Assembly: GCA_016282215.1 (NCBI GenBank) | Contig: JAEEKC010000081.1 | Location: 1 to 9,053, forward strand | DNA from: Lachnospiraceae bacterium | Lineage (GTDB): Bacteria; Bacillota; Clostridia; Lachnospirales; Lachnospiraceae | Length of the DNA: 9,053 nucleotides | Direction: 5' to 3' | In this document: positions 1 to 9,000 of the stretch, in pieces | Position numbering within the stretch: position 1 is the first letter of the stretch | Layout: each line of letters starts with the position of its first letter | Notes under the pieces: model-generated | What the model saw: only the letters and a program-made list of their open reading frames with translations | Database searches by the model: none | What the model was told of the DNA's origin: nothing | Program-made: the position numbers and the translations under genes

Positions 1-1
1 C

Positions 2-217
2 AGCTGCGTGGTATTCGGTCTGGTTGCCTTTGTGTTTGAGAGATTTACGGCGGAAAGCCCTGGCTGCTACGCAGTGCTGCTGATGGGCGGTGGTGTCGGC
101 GGACTGGCTTATATTACCTGTATTTTGATGACCCACACCTTCGACCTGTTTGAGTGGCAGGAGGTACCGGGAAAGGGATTGCCGCTGGCTTTGTCGCGGT
201 TTTTAAAGCTGTACTGA
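2..217 (+). CDS. C-terminal end of a polytopic membrane protein, possibly a polysaccharide/lipid II flippase (partial)
   Basis: An open frame enters from the left edge and ends at a TGA (215-217), which is followed at once by a second TGA. About 71 residues are visible. They hold two hydrophobic stretches, VVFGLVAFVF at the left edge and a Gly-rich one around YAVLLMGGGVGGLAYITC, then a short basic cytosolic-type tail with the pattern LP-x6-FLKLY. The final helix followed by a tail with an LP motif resembles the C-terminus of MurJ/SpoVB/Wzx-type flippases (MATE-like superfamily), which move lipid-linked sugars across the membrane. That match is from memory of the family and rests on a short fragment, so another multi-pass transporter is possible. 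The GTG at position 8 is internal and not the real start. The gene ends 215 bases before proA, so it is probably a separate transcription unit. Confidence 0.5.
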   Translation, partial: SCVVFGLVAFVFERFTAESPGCYAVLLMGGGVGGLAYITCILMTHTFDLFEWQEVPGKGLPLALSRFLKLY

Positions 218-319
218 TGAGAAAATGTATGATCAGGTGAGCTATAGATGACAGAAGATAATGGATTGTTTTTGTGATTGTTGTGAAGATGTTAAGTCGG
301 AAATGATGAAATGAGTGGT

Positions 320-415
320 AGTGTAAAGTCCGGTATGAAAATACTGAACCGAAACTACTGATTAAGGCAGTGTAAAGTCCGGTATAAAAATACTGAACCG
401 AAAACTACTGATTAA
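320..415 (+). repeat. Imperfect tandem duplication in the proA leader
   Basis: Two direct copies of one unit lie at 320-365 (46 bases) and 369-415 (47 bases), separated by GGC. They differ by one substitution (G to A at the middle) and one extra A. Each copy contains GTAT-N4-ATAC, a small 4-bp hairpin, and the G/A difference falls in its loop. Each also has a CGGT/ACCG pairing that encloses or competes with that hairpin. The second copy ends five bases before the GGAGG of proA. In the rest of the gap (218-432) I see no gene, no terminator and no convincing promoter. The TATAAA in copy 2 could serve as a -10 box but has no good -35 partner. The role is unknown: a recent duplication or a duplicated regulatory site. 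Confidence 0.8.
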
Positions 416-419
416 TTTC

Positions 420-424
420 GGAGG
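420..424 (+). promoter_or_regulatory. Ribosome binding site of proA
   Basis: GGAGG lies eight bases before the ATG at 433. It is a strong Shine-Dalgarno match at good spacing and fixes the proA start. Confidence 0.85.
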
Positions 425-432
425 ATAAGAAA

Positions 433-1683
433 ATGAATGCAGAATTAGAGCAGATCGGAAAGAAGGCTGCAGCGGCGAAATACGGCGCGGCACTTCTGAC
501 AACAGAGCAGAAAAATAATGCGCTTTTGAAAGTTGCGGATGCGCTCGTCACACATGGCGATGAGATCATCGCTGCCAATGCCATCGATATGGAAAACGGG
601 AAAAAAGCCGGCATGAAGGAAGGAATTTTGGACCGCCTGCTTTTGACAAAGGAAAGGATCGATGCGATCGCGGAAGGACTCAGACAGATCGTCGACCTGC
701 CGGATCCCATCGGCACGACGTTGGAACGTTTTGAGCGTCCCAACGGCATGAAGATCGAAAAAGTGACCGTGCCCATGGGCGTGATCGGAATCATCTATGA
801 ATCCCGTCCCAATGTGACGCCGGATGCCTTCGGGCTTTGCTTTACAGCCGGCAGCGCCGTGATCTTAAAAGGCGGTTCGGACTGCATCCATTCCAATATT
901 GCCATCGTCGACTGCATCGCAGATACGTTGGCTGAGTGCGGACTCGACAGAGACCTGATCCAGCTGATCCGTTCCACGGACAGGGAAGTGACGAGGGAAT
1001 TCATGAAGATGAAGGAATATGTGGATCTGCTGATCCCCCGCGGCGGCGCAGGACTGATCCGGGCCACCGTGGAAAATTCCACCATTCCCGTGATCGAGAC
1101 CGGAACCGGCAACTGTCATATCTTTGTGGATGAAACAGCGGACATTGAAAAAGCGATCCCCATCATCTTCAACGCAAAGACTCAGCGCGTCGGTGTGTGC
1201 AACGCCTGCGAATCCCTGGTGGTACATGAAAACATCCGCGAAAAACTTTTGCCTGCCCTGCAAAAGGAACTGGCAAAGAAACAGGTTGAGCTTCGCGCAG
1301 ATGAAGCGTCCATCGGATATCTCGACGGCGCAGTGCCTGCAACGGAAGAAGATTTCGGAACCGAATATCTGGATTACATTTTGTCCATCAAAACCGTATC
1401 AAGTGTGCAGGAAGCCATCGACCACATCAACCGCTATCATACAGGTCATTCCGACTGCATTTTAACGCAGAATGAAGAGAACGCGGAGCTGTTCAAAAAG
1501 TGTATTGATTCCGCCTGCGTCTATGTCAACGTATCCACCAGATTTACGGACGGATTTGAATTCGGTTTCGGCGCAGAGATCGGCATCAGCACCCAGAAGC
1601 TTCACGCCCGCGGCCCCATGGGCCTTCGCGAGATCTGCTCCTACAAATACACGATTGTGGGCGACGGACAGGTACGAGGATAA
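433..1683 (+). CDS. proA: Gamma-glutamyl phosphate reductase (glutamate-5-semialdehyde dehydrogenase)
   Basis: This cytosolic enzyme reduces gamma-glutamyl phosphate with NADPH to glutamate-5-semialdehyde, the second step of proline synthesis after ProB. The protein is 416 residues, the usual full length. It belongs to the aldehyde dehydrogenase superfamily. The conserved segment YESRPNVTPDAF is at 122-133, and the catalytic cysteine is most likely C256 in the motif QRVGVCNACE (251-260). The family signature V-x5-A-x-HI-x2-Y-x-GHSD is at 322-341. The C-terminal stretch FGFGAEIGISTQKLHARGPM (377-396) is typical of the family. The start is fixed by a GGAGG eight bases upstream. No proB is seen in the 432 bases upstream, although the two are often adjacent, so ProB must be encoded elsewhere. 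miaB begins 11 bases after the stop, so the two are likely co-transcribed. No frameshift or missing key residue is seen. Confidence 0.97.
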   Translation: MNAELEQIGKKAAAAKYGAALLTTEQKNNALLKVADALVTHGDEIIAANAIDMENGKKAGMKEGILDRLLLTKERIDAIAEGLRQIVDLPDPIGTTLERFERPNGMKIEKVTVPMGVIGIIYESRPNVTPDAFGLCFTAGSAVILKGGSDCIHSNIAIVDCIADTLAECGLDRDLIQLIRSTDREVTREFMKMKEYVDLLIPRGGAGLIRATVENSTIPVIETGTGNCHIFVDETADIEKAIPIIFNAKTQRVGVCNACESLVVHENIREKLLPALQKELAKKQVELRADEASIGYLDGAVPATEEDFGTEYLDYILSIKTVSSVQEAIDHINRYHTGHSDCILTQNEENAELFKKCIDSACVYVNVSTRFTDGFEFGFGAEIGISTQKLHARGPMGLREICSYKYTIVGDGQVRG

Positions 1684-1694
1684 ATGTAAATTAT

Positions 1695-3179
1695 ATGCAA
1701 ATAGAAAACACAACCACAACTGAATACGACCAGCGCGTCTTCATCGACCGCGGTAAAGCCCTTGTCGCTGACCTGGCCAAAGACCTCGGCAGACAGCCGA
1801 CCTGCTGCGTGGTCACTTTTGGCTGCCAGATGAATGCCAGAGATTCCGAGAAACTCCTCGGCGTCCTTTTGGAGATGGGCTATGCGGATAAGGGTGAAGA
1901 TGAAAACGCGGATTTTGTCATCTTCAACACCTGTACCGTCCGGGACCATGCGAACCAGCGCGTGTACGGCAGACTGGGCGTTTTGAACGGCTTCAAGAGA
2001 AGGAATCCGAAGATGCGCATCGCTCTTTGCGGCTGCATGATGCAGGAAGAGACCGTGATCGAAAAGATCCGTGAAAGCTACCGCTTCGTGGACCTGATCT
2101 TCGGTACCCATAACCTTTATACTTTTCCGGAGCTGGTCTGCAATATGCTCGAATCCGACCGCATGATCGTCAGCATCTGGAAACAGGAAAAAGGGATCGT
2201 GGAGGAGTTGCCGGTATCGAGAAAATATCCTTTTAAGTCCGGCGTCAATATCATGTTCGGCTGCAACAATTTCTGCAGCTACTGCATCGTCCCCTATGTG
2301 CGCGGCAGAGAGCGCAGCAGGAATGCAAAAGACATTATACGCGAGATAGAGCGCCTGGCTGCTGACGGCGTCAAAGAGGTGATGCTGCTCGGGCAAAATG
2401 TCAATTCCTACGGAAATGACTTAAAGAAAAAAGCGAAGGAGCAGGGCGGTGTCATAGAGGAAACCATATTGACCTTCCCGCAGCTTTTGCAGGAGATCGA
2501 AAAGATCGACGGCATCGAGAGGATCCGTTTCATGTCCTCCCATCCGAAGGACTTGTCCGACGAGCTGATCGATGTGATGGCAGACAGCAAAAAGATCTGC
2601 CGCCACCTTCATCTGGCCATGCAGTCAGGATCGACAAGGATCCTTGCTTCCATGAACCGGAGATATACCAAGGAAGACTACCTGGCACTGGCCAAAAAGA
2701 TCCGGGACCGCATTCCGGATATGGCGCTGACAACGGATATCATTGTCGGATTTCCCGGCGAAGAGCTAAGCGACGTGGAAGATACCATCGACTGCATCCG
2801 CAAAGTGGAATTTGATAATGCCTTCACTTTTATCTATTCCATCCGTACCGGCACACCGGCAGCAAAAATGCCGCAGGTGGATGAGGCTGAGGCAAAGAAG
2901 CATTTCGATATGGTTCTTTCCGCTGTACAGGAAACCGCGCGCAAGCGGGCAGGACGCTATACCGGGCAGGTGATGGATGCACTGGTGGAGGAAGTCAATG
3001 AACATGATCCTTCTCTTTTGACCGGCAGACTTTCCAACAATACCATCGTGCACTTCCCCGGAGACGAAAGCCTGATCGGGAATATCGTGCCGGTGAGGCT
3101 GAATGAATGCAAAGGGTTTTATTATATCGGAGAGAAAGAGGCCCCTCATCAGTCGCCTGCGGCGACAGCTTCCCCCTGA
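1695..3179 (+). CDS. miaB: tRNA-2-methylthio-N6-dimethylallyladenosine synthase
   Basis: MiaB is a radical-SAM methylthiotransferase that adds the 2-methylthio group to i6A37 in tRNAs reading UNN codons. The protein is 494 residues. The N-terminal MTTase domain (about 36-160) has the three cysteines expected for the auxiliary Fe-S cluster: C44 (TFGCQMN), C80 (NTCTVR) and C114 (CGCMMQ). The radical-SAM core has CxxxCxxC at C190, C194 and C197. A C-terminal TRAM tRNA-binding domain covers about 420-480. The start gives the usual clostridial N-terminal extension before the first motif. Its Shine-Dalgarno is weak (GAGGA at 1676-1680, 14 bases away, overlapping the end of proA), so translational coupling to proA is plausible. 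The last 12 residues (483-494, Ala/Pro/Ser-rich) and the stop codon come from the repeat at 3143-3210. The ancestral end was therefore probably near residue 480, and the tail is outside all known domains. Confidence 0.97.
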   Translation: MQIENTTTTEYDQRVFIDRGKALVADLAKDLGRQPTCCVVTFGCQMNARDSEKLLGVLLEMGYADKGEDENADFVIFNTCTVRDHANQRVYGRLGVLNGFKRRNPKMRIALCGCMMQEETVIEKIRESYRFVDLIFGTHNLYTFPELVCNMLESDRMIVSIWKQEKGIVEELPVSRKYPFKSGVNIMFGCNNFCSYCIVPYVRGRERSRNAKDIIREIERLAADGVKEVMLLGQNVNSYGNDLKKKAKEQGGVIEETILTFPQLLQEIEKIDGIERIRFMSSHPKDLSDELIDVMADSKKICRHLHLAMQSGSTRILASMNRRYTKEDYLALAKKIRDRIPDMALTTDIIVGFPGEELSDVEDTIDCIRKVEFDNAFTFIYSIRTGTPAAKMPQVDEAEAKKHFDMVLSAVQETARKRAGRYTGQVMDALVEEVNEHDPSLLTGRLSNNTIVHFPGDESLIGNIVPVRLNECKGFYYIGEKEAPHQSPAATASP

Positions 3180-3210
3180 GGGGGAAGCCTTTGATTGAAA
3201 TCAATGAGGG
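3143..3210. repeat. Palindromic interspersed repeat with cruciform (cloverleaf-like) folding, MITE/REP-like
   Basis: A 7-bp inverted repeat closes the element: CCCTCAT at 3143-3149 and ATGAGGG at 3204-3210. Inside are three hairpins in series. The first is GTCGCC/GGCGAC (3152-3157/3161-3166, loop TGC). The second is GCTTCCCCC/GGGGGAAGC (3168-3176/3180-3188, loop TGA). The third is TGATT/AATCA (3192-3196/3199-3203). Only a few bases between the arms are unpaired. From memory it resembles a family of short repeats with CCCTCAT ends and a C-run/G-run hairpin scattered through gut Firmicutes genomes; I cannot confirm copy number here. It supplies the last 12 codons and stop of miaB, and its right end contains a possible ATG for mutS (3204). 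No clear target-site duplication is seen. In RNA the large hairpin might protect a 3' end or cause pausing. Confidence 0.8.
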
Positions 3211-3242
3211 ACTTTTATAAGACAGAAGTAAAGAAAATAACC

Positions 3243-5942
3243 ATGAGTAACACAATGTTGACACCGGAGGAAAGGCAGCTGCTTTCCCCCATGATGCTAA
3301 ACTACATAGAGACCAAAGAACAGTACAGGGATTGTATCCTGTTTTACCGGCTGGGCGATTTTTATGAGATGTTCTTTGAGGATGCCAAGATCGTATCCCG
3401 GGAACTCGAGCTGACCCTGACCGGCAAAAGCTGCGGGCTGCCTGAGCGGGCGCCCATGTGCGGCGTGCCCTTCCATGCGGTGGATGCGTATCTGCCAAAG
3501 CTCGTGGAACGCGGTTATAAGGTTGCCATCTGCGAGCAGGTGGAAGATCCGAAACTGGCCAAGGGGCTGGTCAAAAGAGAAGTGGTCCGGGTTGTCACGC
3601 CGGGCACGAATCTGAACATGTTGTCCTTGGAGGACGGCAGGAACAACTACCTGATGAGCATCCATTACTTAGATGACGTGACGGGCATTTCCGTCTGCGA
3701 TGCGCTCACCGGCGAGTTCTTTCTGATGGAGCTTTCAAGCCTTCAAAATCTCATGGATGAGATCTTAAAGATCCAGCCTGCGGAGATCATCTGCAATGAG
3801 AATTTCAAGCTTTCGGGCTTTGATATGGATGAGCTGAAAAACAGGATGCAGATCAGCATCGGAAGCCTGGATCACCGCTTTTTTGATGAGCAGGGCGCCA
3901 GGAAACTGTTGATGAAGCATTTCAAAACGGCTTCCATGACAGCGCTTGGCATCGAAGATTTTCCGGCAGGACTGGTTGCGGCAGGAGCCATCCTTTTGTA
4001 CCTGCAGGAAACACAGAAAAGTGACCTTTCCCACATCACGCGGATCGTGCCGGTAAAGGAAAACTCCAGCATGCTGCTGGACGGTTTTACCAGAAGGAAT
4101 CTCGAGATCTGCGAGACCATGCGGGAAAAACAGAAACGCGGATCCCTTCTATGGGTGCTGGACAAAACAAAAACTGCCATGGGATCGAGAATGCTGCGTT
4201 CGTTTTTGGAGCAGCCCCTCATTGATGAAGAGGGTATCACAGATCGGCTCGATGCCGTGGAAGAGCTGATGGCAAAGTCTGTGGACCGGGATGAGATCCG
4301 GGAATACTTAGGTCCTGTGTATGACCTGGAAAGGCTGCTGGGAAAGATCAGTTATAAAACGGCGAATCCGAGAGACCTGATCGCATTTCATATCTCGCTT
4401 TCAAAACTTGAACCAATCCGCGTGGCGCTGCAGGAGTTTAAAAGTAAGCAGCTGCTAACTATTCATGACGAGATCGATCCGCTGACGGATCTGAAGGATC
4501 TTATTGAAGCAGCCATCGTGGATGATCCGCCCATTGCGGTCAAAGAAGGCGGTATCATCAAAGAGGGTTTTTCAGAGGAAGCAGACAGGCTGCGCGCCGC
4601 AAAAACGGAAGGCCGGCAGTGGCTGGCGGATCTGGAAGCCCAGGAAAAAGAACGTACCGGGATCAAGAATTTAAAGATCCGTTTTAATAAGGTTTTCGGG
4701 TATTATATCGAGGTGACGAATTCCTTCCTGTCGCTGGTGCCGGAGGATTACATCAGAAAGCAGACGCTGACAGGCGGCGAGCGTTTTACCACGGATAAGC
4801 TCAAGGAGATGGAAAACACCATCCTCGGGGCGGAGGACAAGCTTTATAACCTGGAATATGAACTGTTCGTATCGGTGCGGGATACCATCGCAGAGAATAT
4901 TGAACGCATTCAGAAAACGGCAAGAGCCGTGGCGGCGCTGGATGTTTTTGCTTCCCTGGCCTATGTGTCGGAACGCAACCACTATGTACGGCCGGATATC
5001 AATACCAGAGGTGTGATCGATATCAAGGACGGCAGGCATCCTGTGGTGGAGCGGATGATGGATGACGGCTTGTTCGTTTCGAATGATACCTTCCTCGACA
5101 GCGGAAAGCATCTGATCTCCATTATCACGGGCCCGAATATGGCAGGAAAATCCACTTATATGCGCCAGACAGCCCTCATTGTGCTGATGGCCCAGATCGG
5201 CTGCTTTGTACCGGCGAAAAAGGCCAAGATCGGCATTGTGGACCGGATCTTTACCAGGGTAGGTGCTTCGGATGATCTGGCCAGCGGACAGTCCACCTTT
5301 ATGGTGGAGATGAACGAGGTGGCCAATATCCTTCGCAATGCCACTTCCAAGAGCCTTCTGATCTTAGATGAGATCGGCCGCGGCACTTCGACCTATGACG
5401 GTCTTTCCATTGCCTGGGCGGTGGTGGAGCACATTTCCAACAAGCGGCTGCTGGGGGCGAAGACTTTATTTGCCACACACTACCATGAACTGACGGAGCT
5501 TGAAGGCAAGATCGACAATGTGAACAATTACTGCATTGCGGTCAAGGAAAAAGGGGATGACATCGTCTTTTTGCGCAAGATCATCAAAGGCGGCGCGGAT
5601 AAGAGTTACGGTATCCAGGTGGCCAGGCTGGCGGGTGTGCCGGATATGGTCATTGACCGGGCAAAAGAGATCGTTTCGGAACTGACGCAGAGCGATATCA
5701 CGCAGAATATACGTCAGATCGAAGTCAGCGTTTCCGGCGGGGACGGGAAAAAAGCAAAACCGGTGAAACACCCGAAATACGATGAAGTGGATCTCGGGCA
5801 GTTTTCACTCTTTGATACAAAAACAGACGAGGACGTCATTGAAGAGATCAAGGAACTGTCTCTTGATACCATGACACCCTTCGATGCCATGAACACGCTT
5901 TACAGGATACAGAATCAGCTGAAAAACCGTTGGGGCGGCTAG
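3243..5942 (+). CDS. mutS: DNA mismatch repair protein MutS
   Basis: MutS recognises mispaired or looped-out bases as a clamp-shaped dimer and uses ATP to recruit MutL. From this start the protein is 899 residues. The mismatch-reading Phe-x-Glu is at F40-Y41-E42 (GDFYEMF), close to its place in other MutS1 proteins. The connector and core domains follow, and the clamp segment (NKVFGYYIEV and after) lies at about 470-540. The ATPase domain has Walker A GPNMAGKST at 630-638, Walker B LLILDEIGRGTST at 705-717 (D709, E710) and the signature histidine H746 in ATHYHEL. Near the C-terminus QFSLF (853-857) fits a beta-sliding-clamp binding motif, followed by the usual terminal helix. I chose the ATG at 3243 because it gives the normal N-terminus. 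An ATG at 3204 and a TTG at 3195 are in frame but lie in the repeat, and no candidate has a strong Shine-Dalgarno. The gene after it is not mutL. Confidence 0.97.
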   Translation: MSNTMLTPEERQLLSPMMLNYIETKEQYRDCILFYRLGDFYEMFFEDAKIVSRELELTLTGKSCGLPERAPMCGVPFHAVDAYLPKLVERGYKVAICEQVEDPKLAKGLVKREVVRVVTPGTNLNMLSLEDGRNNYLMSIHYLDDVTGISVCDALTGEFFLMELSSLQNLMDEILKIQPAEIICNENFKLSGFDMDELKNRMQISIGSLDHRFFDEQGARKLLMKHFKTASMTALGIEDFPAGLVAAGAILLYLQETQKSDLSHITRIVPVKENSSMLLDGFTRRNLEICETMREKQKRGSLLWVLDKTKTAMGSRMLRSFLEQPLIDEEGITDRLDAVEELMAKSVDRDEIREYLGPVYDLERLLGKISYKTANPRDLIAFHISLSKLEPIRVALQEFKSKQLLTIHDEIDPLTDLKDLIEAAIVDDPPIAVKEGGIIKEGFSEEADRLRAAKTEGRQWLADLEAQEKERTGIKNLKIRFNKVFGYYIEVTNSFLSLVPEDYIRKQTLTGGERFTTDKLKEMENTILGAEDKLYNLEYELFVSVRDTIAENIERIQKTARAVAALDVFASLAYVSERNHYVRPDINTRGVIDIKDGRHPVVERMMDDGLFVSNDTFLDSGKHLISIITGPNMAGKSTYMRQTALIVLMAQIGCFVPAKKAKIGIVDRIFTRVGASDDLASGQSTFMVEMNEVANILRNATSKSLLILDEIGRGTSTYDGLSIAWAVVEHISNKRLLGAKTLFATHYHELTELEGKIDNVNNYCIAVKEKGDDIVFLRKIIKGGADKSYGIQVARLAGVPDMVIDRAKEIVSELTQSDITQNIRQIEVSVSGGDGKKAKPVKHPKYDEVDLGQFSLFDTKTDEDVIEEIKELSLDTMTPFDAMNTLYRIQNQLKNRWGG

Positions 5943-5972
5943 TTGGCACTATACGGTAGATTTGAGGATAAG
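5943..5972 (+). promoter_or_regulatory. Candidate sigma-A promoter for the sensor-EAL gene
   Basis: TTGGCA (5943-5948, five of six to the -35 consensus) is followed after 18 bases by GATAAG (5967-5972, four of six to the -10 consensus). It lies immediately after the mutS stop in the 75-base gap and would start transcription near 5980. No terminator is visible in the gap, so read-through from mutS is equally possible. Confidence 0.3.
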
Positions 5973-6004
5973 ATACGGGACGGGATACAGAAACCGGGCA
6001 AAAA

Positions 6005-6009
6005 AGGGA
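6005..6009 (+). promoter_or_regulatory. Ribosome binding site of the sensor-EAL gene
   Basis: AGGGA lies eight bases before the ATG at 6018 and supports that start. It is preferred over the in-frame TTG at 5943 and over the out-of-frame ATG at 6011. Confidence 0.6.
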
Positions 6010-6017
6010 AATGTATT

Positions 6018-9000
6018 ATGGGAAGAAAACGGATCGCACTATTATGCGGACAGGCAGATGAGGCCTATCAGAGAGAGTTTATTTCCGGGGTGATGGAGAA
6101 GGCATTTGCAGAGGATATGGATGTCTGCGTTTTTTCCATGTTCATCAAATACCAGAACAGCAAGACCAGGGAAAAGGGAGATTCCAACATCTTTTCCCTG
6201 ATCAATTATGATATGTTTGACGGCGTGGTGCTTCTTGCAGATACCCTGCAGACGACGGGACTGATCGAAAAAGTCGAGCGCCGCATCCACGACCAGTATA
6301 AGGGTCCCGTGATCTGCGTGGACCGTGAGAGTGAGTATTTTCCTTCCTTTTGGACGGACGGCTACAAAGCGGTCTATGATATGACAACCCATATCATCGA
6401 GCATCATGGGATCACGGATATCGCCTATCTGACGGGGCGGGCCAATCACAGGCATTCCCAGAGGCGTCTGGCGGCTTTCCAAAAATGCATGGAAGACCAT
6501 TACCTTGCCATCGGGGATAACCGGATCTTCTACGGTGACTTCTGGTACACTTCCGGTGCGATCTGCGCGGAAAAACTCCTCCGTGATAAAGAGGGCCTGC
6601 CGAAGGCCGTGATGTGTGCCAATGACTGCATGGCCATCGGGCTGGCGGATGAACTGACAAAAAACGGGATCCGGATTCCGGAGGATATCGCAGTTGTGGG
6701 CTATGGCACCAGCGCTGAGGGGCAGAATTCCCCGAAATCCCTGACGAGTGTGTATATTCCCGCAAAAGAGTATGGTGAGTTTTCCGTACAGTGTATTTTG
6801 AATGAGATTGCAGGAGAGTACATCGGTATCTGTGATTTTGAATCCAAGCTATATCTCGGTGAAAGCTGCGGCTGCAACAGGGAAGCGAAAAACACCGCCA
6901 GCCGGCAGGTCTGGACCACCAATGAATCCGATGAAGGTTTTTATTCCATTCACAATACCATGGGTGAGGACCTGATCCATCAGGAGAATATGGATGAATT
7001 CCTGACAGAGGTCTATGAAAATATCTACTATCTGCCGGATATAAAGCGCTTTGATATCTGTCTGAATGATCTTTGGATAAAAGACAGGGGACCAAAACTC
7101 GGTAAGTTCCCCAAAGACGGATATTCCGACCAGATCCTCTGGGCCATCGGTTATGATGCAGACCGTCCGAATGACGGACAGATCGGTCTGGATAAGACGT
7201 TTGCAAGGACAGAGCTTTTGCCTGGGATGAATACGGAAAAACCCTGCGGCTATATTTTCAGCCCACTCTATGTGGAAGATTTTTCCTTCGGGTACACCTG
7301 TGTCAGCTTCGGTGACAAACCGGAGAGTTATCAGGAAGTTTACAGGCTCTGGATATCCACACTGGTAAGAGGTCTTGAGACCATGCGACGGCTTCTTCGC
7401 TGCCGGGAACTGGAGCGGCGGATGGAACTGATCGAAAGCGGAAAGAAGCAGACCGGCAACATCTTAGAGGATGGCAGAAAGGCAGCCGAAAAACTGCTTG
7501 CGGATTTCAGCCGCCTGTCCGGACAGCTGAGTAAAAACGAGATCGAAACGGCTGAGACGGTGCAGGATATTCTGGATCACAACAAATTTATTTATCATTT
7601 CCAGCCTATCGTCAGCACTAAGGACGGCCGGATCGTTTCCTACGAAGCGCTGATGCGCTCCGATACACCGAAAAAAGTCGGTCCCCTTGATATCCTGCAT
7701 TATGCGGGGATGATGGACAGGCTTGAGGATGTGGAACGGGCAACATTCTTTAATGTCCTTGCCATCATAGAAGAGCAAAGCGGCTCCTTTGAACAAAAGC
7801 GGGTGTTCATCAACAGTATTGCAGGCTGCAGGTTGTCAGCAGAAGACACCGATAAACTGAAGGATGCCGTTCTGGCGCATCCCGGCAAGGTTGTTGTCGA
7901 GATGACGGAACAGACGGAGCTGTCGGACGAAAGACTGGATTCCGTGAAGGCAGCGTTCCGCCAGCTGGGCGTTGGTATGGCTGTCGATGATTACGGAACA
8001 GGATATTCCAATGTATCGAATCTGCTGCGTTACATGCCGGATGTGGTCAAGATTGACCGGTCCCTGTTGTCGGAGATCCAGAATTCTTCTTCGAAAGAGC
8101 ATTTTGTTCGGGATATTATTGAGTTTTGCCATGCGAATGACATCCTGGCGCTGGCCGAGGGCGTGGAAACGGCGGAAGAGCTTCGTGCCGTGATCCTGCT
8201 GGGCGCAGATCTGATCCAGGGTTATTATACGGCCAGGCCGTCCGCGCAGATCCTCGACGGGATCGATGAGTCGATTCGCCAGGAGATCGTACGGTTCCGC
8301 CGGGAGTATGAAGACGGCACCAATGAACAGGAATACCTGGCCGGCAGCGTGAGCAGGATCTCGGTCAACCAACTGATCCGAAAGCACCGCAGCCGTATCG
8401 TGATCGGCGCAAAAGACGCTACCTTCCGTGATGTGACCATCGTGGGAACGCCGGGGCTTGAGCAGATGATCAATATTGAGATCCTGGATGAATACGAAGG
8501 AAGGGTTACGCTGGAAAATGTCACCCTTTCCAATTCACGCATGCATCCCTGCATCCGTCTTGGTGAAAACTGCAACTTAACACTGCGTCTTGTCGGTTCC
8601 AACAAACTGCATGAGGGCGGTATTTTGGTACCGGAATCTTCCAGACTGAATGTGGAGGGCGAAGGAAGCCTGTCCATGAAGGTAGACGGAAACGGCGGCT
8701 ACGGCATTGGCGCAGAAGCAGATAAACGGCATGGAGAACTTTCATTTTATCAGGATGGCGAGATCCGGATGGAAGTCGGCGGCAGAAACATGGTGGGCAT
8801 CGGCTCCGGCCTCGGCGGAAAGATCTATATCAACCGCGGAAAATATGACGTTCTCGTAAGCGGTGAAAACGTGGTGGGCATCGGTGCTATTGAAGCAGAT
8901 ACGAACCTGTTTATTCATACCTGTGATCTGAAGGCTGCTGTCAACGGTTCCAATAGCGTATGTATCGGATCTCTTAAGAAAAATACAGAGATCAATATCG

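Noticed and set aside
320..415. CRISPR-like repeat
   Set aside because: There are only two copies with a three-base separator, no spacers and no cas genes.
218..432. T-box or other riboswitch controlling proA
   Set aside because: The gap is short, lacks the conserved T-box GGGTGGNACCGCG-type sequence, and shows no terminator/antiterminator pair.
1641..2396. Long antisense reading frame across miaB
   Set aside because: It has no recognisable domain, no ribosome binding site support, and lies opposite a clear miaB. It is a by-product of codon bias.
3168..3196. Intrinsic terminator after miaB
   Set aside because: The hairpin is strong but is followed by CTTTGATTG, not a T-run, so efficient termination is not supported.
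3143..3210. tRNA gene, because of the cloverleaf-like folding
   Set aside because: Arm and loop sizes do not fit (three-base and two-base loops, 9-bp middle stem). There is no T-loop GTTCRA-type sequence, and it overlaps miaB coding sequence.
5943..6017. mutS and the sensor-EAL gene as one read-through fusion (same frame, separated by a TAG)
   Set aside because: The 25 open codons between them are short enough to occur by chance. MutS ends with its normal C-terminus and the next gene has its own ribosome binding site.
6412..7206. Long antisense reading frame across the sensor gene
   Set aside because: The translation is rich in Ser, Arg, His and Trp without any family pattern, and the opposite strand encodes a clear LacI-type domain.
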